DNA of 64,000 bases from contig NC_034411.1 of NCBI RefSeq assembly GCF_002078875.1, forward strand, positions 54,964,486-55,028,485. Reading direction: 5' to 3'. Each line of letters begins with the position of its first letter. Within the stretch, counting starts at the first letter, position 1. This document shows, in pieces, positions 57,474 through 64,000 of this stretch. Position numbers and translations under genes: made by a program. The notes beneath the pieces are model-generated. The model was not told the DNA's origin. It did not search any database and saw only the letters and a program-made list of their open reading frames with translations. The stretch comes from Numida meleagris (taxonomy: Eukaryota; Chordata; Aves; Galliformes; Numididae).

Positions 57474-60400
57474 AGACCGTAAGTATTCTAATGTTTGAGC
57501 TTGGAATTTAACCTTGTTTTCAAAAAAGTATCATTTACTGAAGAGACAAAATGAAGAGCTATGGTTCCCATTCTCTCTAGAATCAGGATTCAGAGGATTG
57601 AGTTTTTATGTTTTTCCAATGTATTATTAACAGATATATGCCCTGAAAAACTTTTTTCTCTTGTTGGCAGTGCATGATATACATGTAAATGAAACGCATA
57701 GAAGATATTAACATATGGTAATTAAGCAATGGTTCTGTAAGTATCCAAGCAGTTTCAGATCACTGTGCTTGAAAAGACCATATTCCAGTATTATGGTCAG
57801 GTGTGAGAAGATTAAGCCAGAAAGCAGTTTGAAATACAGCTTGCAAAAGTTATACAGTTAATAAAAAGTACATTTTGTAAAGCTTCTTAAAGTGCTCACA
57901 GATAAAAAAGTTACAACAAAAACAAAACCAAAAACCCTTGTTAATTAAATTTCTGCTTCTGGGTTCCCTGTGGAGAAGCTTGAGAAAGTTCCTACTTAAC
58001 AAAGTCTCTTTATGGCAAGTACATCAGATCATCTGTCAGGTTGAAAACTCAGTAAATGAACAAACTATTAATGTTTATTTTGTCAAATCACAAGGCCCAG
58101 GTTATCCTGCTTGAGAGTTTTAAAGAAACTCAAGAAAAAGCTGCATCTGGACAAACTGTATAGTAGTGCTCAAGGGACAGTCAACTTTTCTGTCTCTTAA
58201 CATCTATGGACTCACTGCCTAATTTAATCACTGTTTCTTCTGCATCAGTCATCATGCTCCTCTTTGCAATGTTCCAGAATATTATTTAGCTGGATGGCCC
58301 TTTGTTTAACCCAGAGCAGCTGTTTTTAGTAAAAAAAATTGTTTTCATTATGTCTGCCATTTGCATACAAAATGTGAAAAAATGTATCAAATTAAACCAG
58401 ATTTTTTTTTAGTACATTTTTCCCCCACTTTCTATTAGCCTGAAATTTATTTTGACTAAATATTTCAGGATAATTCTATTTAGTTTCAAATACCATTGCT
58501 TTGAGATGAAGTTTATTGTCAAATATTTAGTAATCCACCGTACAGGCAGAACTGTACACTCAATTCTGTTTTCAGTCCTCTGTACATCAGTTAACTAAAT
58601 GGAACATAAATAGATTACTTAGCACAGTATCTGAGAATATCCTGTTATTCTGAGGGCTATTAGGAATGTGAGACTGTTTATAGCAAAGAACATACAGGGA
58701 CAATTGTTGGATTGCTTAAACCATATGCTTAATCCATCCTTAAATTAAACTAATCTGCTAGTTTGCCACAATTTTTTATAGAAATTTTCTGTAGGCTGAT
58801 TTTATGTTACACTTTTGTGAAGTTATACACTTGCCACTTATCTTGCTTAATTCTTTGAGTATTTCTTTGTTTTGGAATCTGAATATTCAGATATTAACAT
58901 TCCAGACATGTGGTCTTATGGAAGAAATAATAAGGCTGCTTTTTAAGTACATAAAACTATTTAAGTATTAAGTCCTCTCCCTTTACTGCCATCATATCAT
59001 AATGCTAGAAATTCATTTACCAGAGGAATGTCAAGTTCTACAGTCATTGTTTTATAACTGTAAATTTCCAAGATCACCAGAAGAGTTATCCCAGTTTAGA
59101 TTTTATATTTTTTGCTTTGAGTCTGCCAACTGTGCTATAAATATTGACAATTGTGTTATTCAGTATTTCTGATGGAAAAACAAAATGTTTTCTAAATTGG
59201 AAATTAACCTTAGTTCAAAGCAGAAACAATCATACTAAGAAAAACTTATGACTTGCACAAATGTCTTTGATTACATTTGAACATTCCTCTGTTGCTTGTC
59301 TGCTGGTTAAAATCTTGATATACATAACTTGGCTGAGCATCAGAACATCTCATGAGCATTTCATTTCTTCCTGGAGAAGAGGTAAGAATTTAGTGTTCGC
59401 TTTGTTTTGATTTGGTAGATATGATTGCTCTTGTCCTGAACTGTAGTTGCAAATGATGAATTTTGGAATTAGTAGCTAAGTGTAATAGATAGAAATCTAA
59501 TGCATAATGTGGCTGGTTAACAATTTGCAGATGAACGCCAGGCACTTATGATGATATTTCTGCATCAGCAAAATGTATAGTTTTCATTTAATCTAATTTG
59601 TTTCATTTCATTTCTAGGCTATTTTTTTGTATTTTGTTTTCAGACTTTTATCAAGTCATGGTGTTTTCCCAGTACATCATATAAGGGGTAAGGAAGGCTG
59701 TTGGGTGAAGGAGAGAATGATTATATATAAACTTCTTCATTATTTTCTATTGTCTCAGCTTTTACTAATAAAGAATAAGTTTTAGCTCTCAGGTTTTCAA
59801 ATTAAATACTTACAGTGAGATCCAAACGTATCCAACACAACTAATTTCTTGAGTATTCAGAGATTAAAAAACAAACAAACATGCTCTGAGGCATGAACAG
59901 TGTGAACAGCCCCATTCATTGCAAGACTGTTACCTCATGAAAATACTATTTTAAAATATCAGCGCTGTTAACTATTCTGTTTCAGAAAAGCATGTAAGAA
60001 CAGATAGGAAGTACGGTATGAAGACTTACGCAGTGTGCTCTGAGAACTGCTAGCTTGGGACAGGCTCTCAGCAACACATAGTAAAACTAAAGGAGGTGTG
60101 CTTTTGGTGGTGGTGGTGCTTTAAGTCTTCTAAACGAATAAGACGCAGCTTTAAAAATGTGGTAAATGTTCCTGCTCTCATGTCTGCCTATATTCTTCAG
60201 AGAGAAAAGGAAGAAGGGGTCTGAACTCTCTAAGCCACCTGGTTGGGAGGCTGAGCATCCAGAGTGGCAGTAGATACAGGATCTGCTCCTGGCCCTGCAA
60301 ATGGAGCTCCTTGGGCTGACCAAGATGGGAGTACTGCACTCCTTCCCATCCACTGGTGCCAGGGCTGCAACAGGCTGACTGTTGCAAACTCTCCACATGA

Positions 60401-60883
60401 AATTGGGTTTGAATAACATGTGGGGCTGCTCAGCAGTCAGGTGTGAATCTGGCTCAGGTAGACCAAAAGAAGAGTTGTCAGTCACCGTCTTAGCAGCTTA
60501 ATTCTCCACCTTAATTCCTTTTCCAGCCCAATAACTTTCACAGACAAGACAAGCTAGAAGAAGAGCTCAGAATAACTACAACCTCCCTATCATAGGAAAA
60601 ATGTGGATTACTTCCTTTAGTTATGTGGTGGGTGGCATGTCAATATATTCAGTGGCTCTAGGCATGCACTGAGGGTAAACTGAGAACTATGGAGCCCCTT
60701 CAACTTAAGCAATCCAGATGTAACGTATTTGTATTTGAACTTGTATACTTTTCATAAATTTGGACATTTCTGGCTAGGGAACTGCATTTTGAAGTCCTTA
60801 TCTGATAGTTCTTTAAGTAAAATCTGGCAGTGTGTAGCATATGTTATATTATTGTTCTGAATATATCAGTAATATAATCATTG
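57474..60883. other. No gene recognised; unique AT-rich DNA
   Basis: About 3.4 kb without recognised transposon or exon. A GGT trinucleotide run lies at 60106-60118. The GC-richer part 60180-60490 supports overlapping minus-strand frames (the longest, 132 codons, opens with GTG rather than ATG) that match no family I know. Confidence 0.6.
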
Positions 60884-61031
60884 TTGCCAAGAGATGTGGT
60901 GGATGCCCCATCCTTGGAGACATTCAAAGGACTCTGAGCAACCTGATCTAGCTGTAGGTGTCCCTGGTCATTGTAGGGGAGCTGGTCTAGATGGCCTTTA
61001 AGGGACCCTTCCAACTCAAACGATTCTATGA
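60884..61031 (+). mobile_element. CR1 LINE 3'-end fragment
   Basis: The sequence runs GTTGCCAAGAGATGTGGTGG, ATGCCCCATCCTTGGAGACA, TTCAAAGG, GAGCAACCTGATCTAGCTG, GAGCTGGTCTAGATGGCC and CCCTTCCAACTCAAACGATT, ending CTATGAAT. This is CR1 3' UTR to its terminus. It is a short, 5'-truncated copy with a deletion relative to longer copies (the text between the ACATTCAAAGG and GAGCAACC blocks is reduced). Confidence 0.93.
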
Positions 61032-64000
61032 ATATACACATTAGGGTTGTTACTGATTTTTAGTATTTATAATTTGATATATCTTAAAGTCTCTCATGTT
61101 GTTTCTACATCATAGGTTGGTTTTATCTGTATCACTTCAGGAGGTCTCATTTTCATAAGGGCAAGCACCAGCATTGATTAGAATATATTTCGGGAAAGCA
61201 TCACTTGTGAACAGAGAGGGTAACTTCTTCCCTCAACAATTTGTGTGAATGTTAATGACCCTTCCATATACATAAGCAGGACTTTATTTTCTGTTAAAAA
61301 GGCCAACCTTTCTCAGGTTGAGCTAAAATTTCATTTATACACAAATGAAAACTGCTCTTATCTGATAAGTACTAGTGCATGCATGTGCACTCCTACATAA
61401 TCCTTGCTGGTCAGCCAAGTCCATGACACAACAGAACCACAATCAGTTCTGGTCTCCTTATCTGTGTATAAGTAAATATGCATTCTTGCAGAGACTTTGT
61501 TTCTTGTCTATTTCATTTGGTAAGAAGTAGGAACACAACTACTTTTGCTGCCAGTTCAGGCTTCACCAGTCATGCATGGATAAGAAACATACAGTAACCT
61601 CATTAGTAAGCATACCTTATTGTAAAGACAGATTGCATAGGGCTCTCAAGAAAAGGGTTTCCTAGAAGAGCTCAGGTGGTCTTCATTCTGTCTCTGGTAT
61701 CCCTTATTTCATTGATTTTGCAGCATCACTGTGGCTTGGGTGCTTTCTTCTACATTTGTCTCAGCAGCAGATACAAGCCATTATTTTAGAAGTCACTATT
61801 CTATGATGTATTGTAAGACAGCTACCTGGGTAGTGCAATGAAGGTCTCTGTAGGCAAAATAAACAAAAGAGTGAGCTAAAGCAAGGGTCTGGATTGGCTG
61901 AGCTGTAAGGGATGAAAAAAAAGCAAACCCAACCCAATGGAAGCAACTTCACTTGTATGAAAAATAAAACACATAATGTGATACACAAAGTTACTGTAAT
62001 TGCCAAGTATTGATGCCAGAATAGTCTTATTGCTTCACAAACACAGACAACACAATGCCAGGTACTTGGATGAAATCTGGCATGTTTAAGCTTTGGTTTC
62101 ACTACCATCACTGGCTAAGCATCAGAATTTGCTATACTGTGTGATGCGCAAATCTTTTTGAATATTATGCTATGGAAAACATAGTCAAATCATTCTTATT
62201 ATGGAATACAGAAACAACTGTACTTAAGTGCATTTTCTGCTATCTATTGTGAGTTCTGTTACTGCTAAAAGGCAGTTGCAGCATTTTGTTTTTGTTGAAA
62301 AGAGATGATTTGCAAACTTTCCAAGATCAAATATGCTCTTGTCTACCTTGTAGTTCTTGGAATTTCCCTCTGGAGTTTTTTCTTTTTGTGCTGTGATTTT
62401 GGGAAAAAACATTTCAGTAAGTTGAACCCACTGACAGTAGAGGACCATTATGAGGATAATTTTCTGCTTCACACCTATGTCTTTAACTTATTTAATCCTA
62501 TCTCCTCAAAACAGTATTGTATATTCATCAGCCTGTAATAGTATTGTAGAGAAGTTCATGAGGACTAAGAGAAAAGGCCATTCTCAGGTATTTTCAATGT
62601 ATGTATATAGCTGCCACCTTCTCTGATGCAGAAAAACCCAAGGATGAGCAAAGTTAGGATTGGCCCACGCTGTTTCGTAGCACTCTTTGTGTGCATTAAC
62701 TAAAATATGGTCATTTCTTTTTTATCCCCTGTACAAAGCTGCATGGGTTTAAATGTATGTTTTGGACCTATCTGACATACATCTGACTGGAAGAGTTCCT
62801 GATGTACTGTTATAGACATAAAAGCAAAAGCAAAAACTCCAGTCTACATGTCTGTGATGACTTTGACATAAAGTGTTTTGGCTTTACAAATTCATGCATG
62901 CTTTTTGAATCATATATGTTTTTTACATCCAGTATATGAAACAGTTGTATTTTACAACTCTATCTAACATGCACCTACTGCTCAGCTTTAATGCATTTAG
63001 CAGATAAGACATGAATTCTGTGTCAACTTCTAGATAAAAGTGCAATGCTACATCAGGACTAATGTTTCACAGAAACAGAAGTGTATGCAATCAGCAATGT
63101 TACCATTATGAACTAAATTTAAGAGCTCAGTGAAATAATTTGTTCAGTTCTCTTATCTAGATACTCCTTTTGACTAATACTCAGTTATATAAGCTTATTT
63201 TGAGTTTCATATCAGATTTTCCACTGTTTTGCCCAGGACTGATGTTGATTTGCCAGATATATTATTTCCTGAATTAGTCTGTCCACTCCTTTAATGGCTG
63301 GGTTAATTTTTCTTCCTGCCTTGCTGAGGTTCTGTAGTACTCCAAGACAAGTTCTAGAGCTTCTTTGCTGATTTTTGTAAAGGTGTCTTTGTAAAGGCGT
63401 TTTGTAAAGGTGACCAGCCTTTTCTGATTACTCTCTTCTCTGTTGGGATACTGTTAGAGACAGCTGGAAATTGCCATCAACAGCAGTAATAAAAGAGTAG
63501 AACATTTCCAGTCCATCAGCACTGTGATGTGATGTACAAGGTTCAGGCTCCCTTCCCTGCTAATGAAAATAGTGCTCTTTTCCTTAGCACTTTTTTCTCT
63601 TTTTGTACTCTGCTGCTATCTGTGGCACAAAAATGAGCCACTGACCCTGCCTCTATCTCTTTGTTCTAACAGTGAAAACAGAAGTTGCTCTGGATTTTCT
63701 AGGGACCGTGTATTGGTCTGCACATACAAACATTTGGTAAACACTTCTGGGAAAGAGCCATAGCAATGGCTGTTCTTGGAAATCAGAAGGCACAATGAGA
63801 GTGATATTTTTATGTGTAACATGCAAACTTTTTTTTTTTTTTTTGCCTCTGAGGTAAAACTAGACAGAAAAAAAAAAAGCATGTCCTGGTTAACCTTTCT
63901 GTTTATTGTCTCTCTTCAGAGTCACTTACTCTCCATGTCATTAATAATCACAGTACTTTAAAGACAAAAATAAGAGATTATTATAATGCTCCAGTCTTAT
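61032..64000. other. No gene recognised; two small signal-like ORFs
   Basis: About 3 kb without recognised transposon. It contains A/T runs near 63830-63880 and two ATG-initiated ORFs with N-terminal hydrophobic segments (62305-62538 and 63563-63763), described elsewhere. No splice sites or polyadenylation context tie them to a gene. Confidence 0.6.
62305..62538 (+). other. Unassigned 77-codon ORF with a signal-anchor-like segment
   Basis: It starts at a true ATG with G at -3. The peptide opens with a short basic stretch (MICKLSKIK), then about 20 hydrophobic residues (YALVYLVVLGISLWSFFFLC), then a charged segment containing SKLNPLTVEDHYED. That layout resembles the N-terminus of a type II membrane protein such as a Golgi enzyme. 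No catalytic domain follows, no paralogue is recognised and the ORF ends after 77 residues. It may be chance, a degraded exon, or a lineage-specific exon. I do not call it a gene. Confidence 0.15.

Noticed and set aside
60087..60485. Minus-strand 132-codon ORF
   Set aside because: Opens with GTG, overlaps another frame, has no family motif and reflects a locally GC-richer patch with fewer stops.
1..64000. tRNA, rRNA, CRISPR array, bacterial-type operon or terminator
   Set aside because: None seen; the composition and repeats are those of a bird chromosome, and prokaryotic feature types do not apply.

Overview
This window is eukaryotic and almost certainly avian DNA. It is AT-rich and CpG-poor. 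It carries many 5'-truncated CR1 LINEs in both orientations, several of which end in the bird-type 3' terminus (GATTCTATGA). It also has solo endogenous-retrovirus LTRs of avian type and an internally deleted mariner of the kind I associate with chicken (Galluhop-like). The best preserved CR1 (5003-5618) resembles subfamilies I associate with Galliformes, but any assignment to order is an inference from memory. I recognise no functional protein-coding gene, exon, rRNA, tRNA or CRISPR. The long open frames are transposon remnants, low-complexity frames, or unsupported ORFs. The window is best read as intergenic or large-intron DNA.

Layout. 1-9.4 kb: CR1 copies at 2.4 kb (+, ORF2 remnant, 3' end missing), 5.0 kb (+, intact 3' end), 6.9 kb (-) and an older diverged amniote-type CR1 at 9.2 kb (-). 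13.0 kb: CR1 (+). 16.1 kb: a (AAAAAG)n array about 190 bp long, interrupted by a single N that looks like an assembly gap. 18.1-19.0 kb: repeat-free AT-rich DNA with a CTCF-core match and homeodomain-type motifs, a candidate conserved non-coding element. 19.9-20.75 kb: two CR1s converging with their 3' ends facing. 25.2 kb: a putative solo LTR (+) with a 4-bp target duplication and a TATA box. 36.4-36.7 kb: a small CpG-enriched patch with a CCAAT box and a perfect CRE.

38-57 kb is the most transposon-rich part. It holds an ERVL-type LTR fragment (38.1 kb), a solo LTR with perfect 5-bp duplications (45.3 kb), a mariner deletion derivative 77 bp beyond it (45.9 kb), a CR1 (48.7 kb), an ERVL-type solo LTR (49.3 kb) and a second member of the 45.3-kb LTR family (56.95 kb). 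57.5-64 kb has one short CR1 (60.9 kb) and two small unassigned ORFs with N-terminal hydrophobic segments (62.3 and 63.6 kb).

No genes work together here; the content is the remains of LINE, ERV and mariner activity plus candidate regulatory DNA. I did not find a new biological system. The observations most worth checking are the mariner end-fusion, the LTR pair with its promoter difference, the 25.2-kb LTR candidate, and the two candidate regulatory regions at 18.3 and 36.6 kb.
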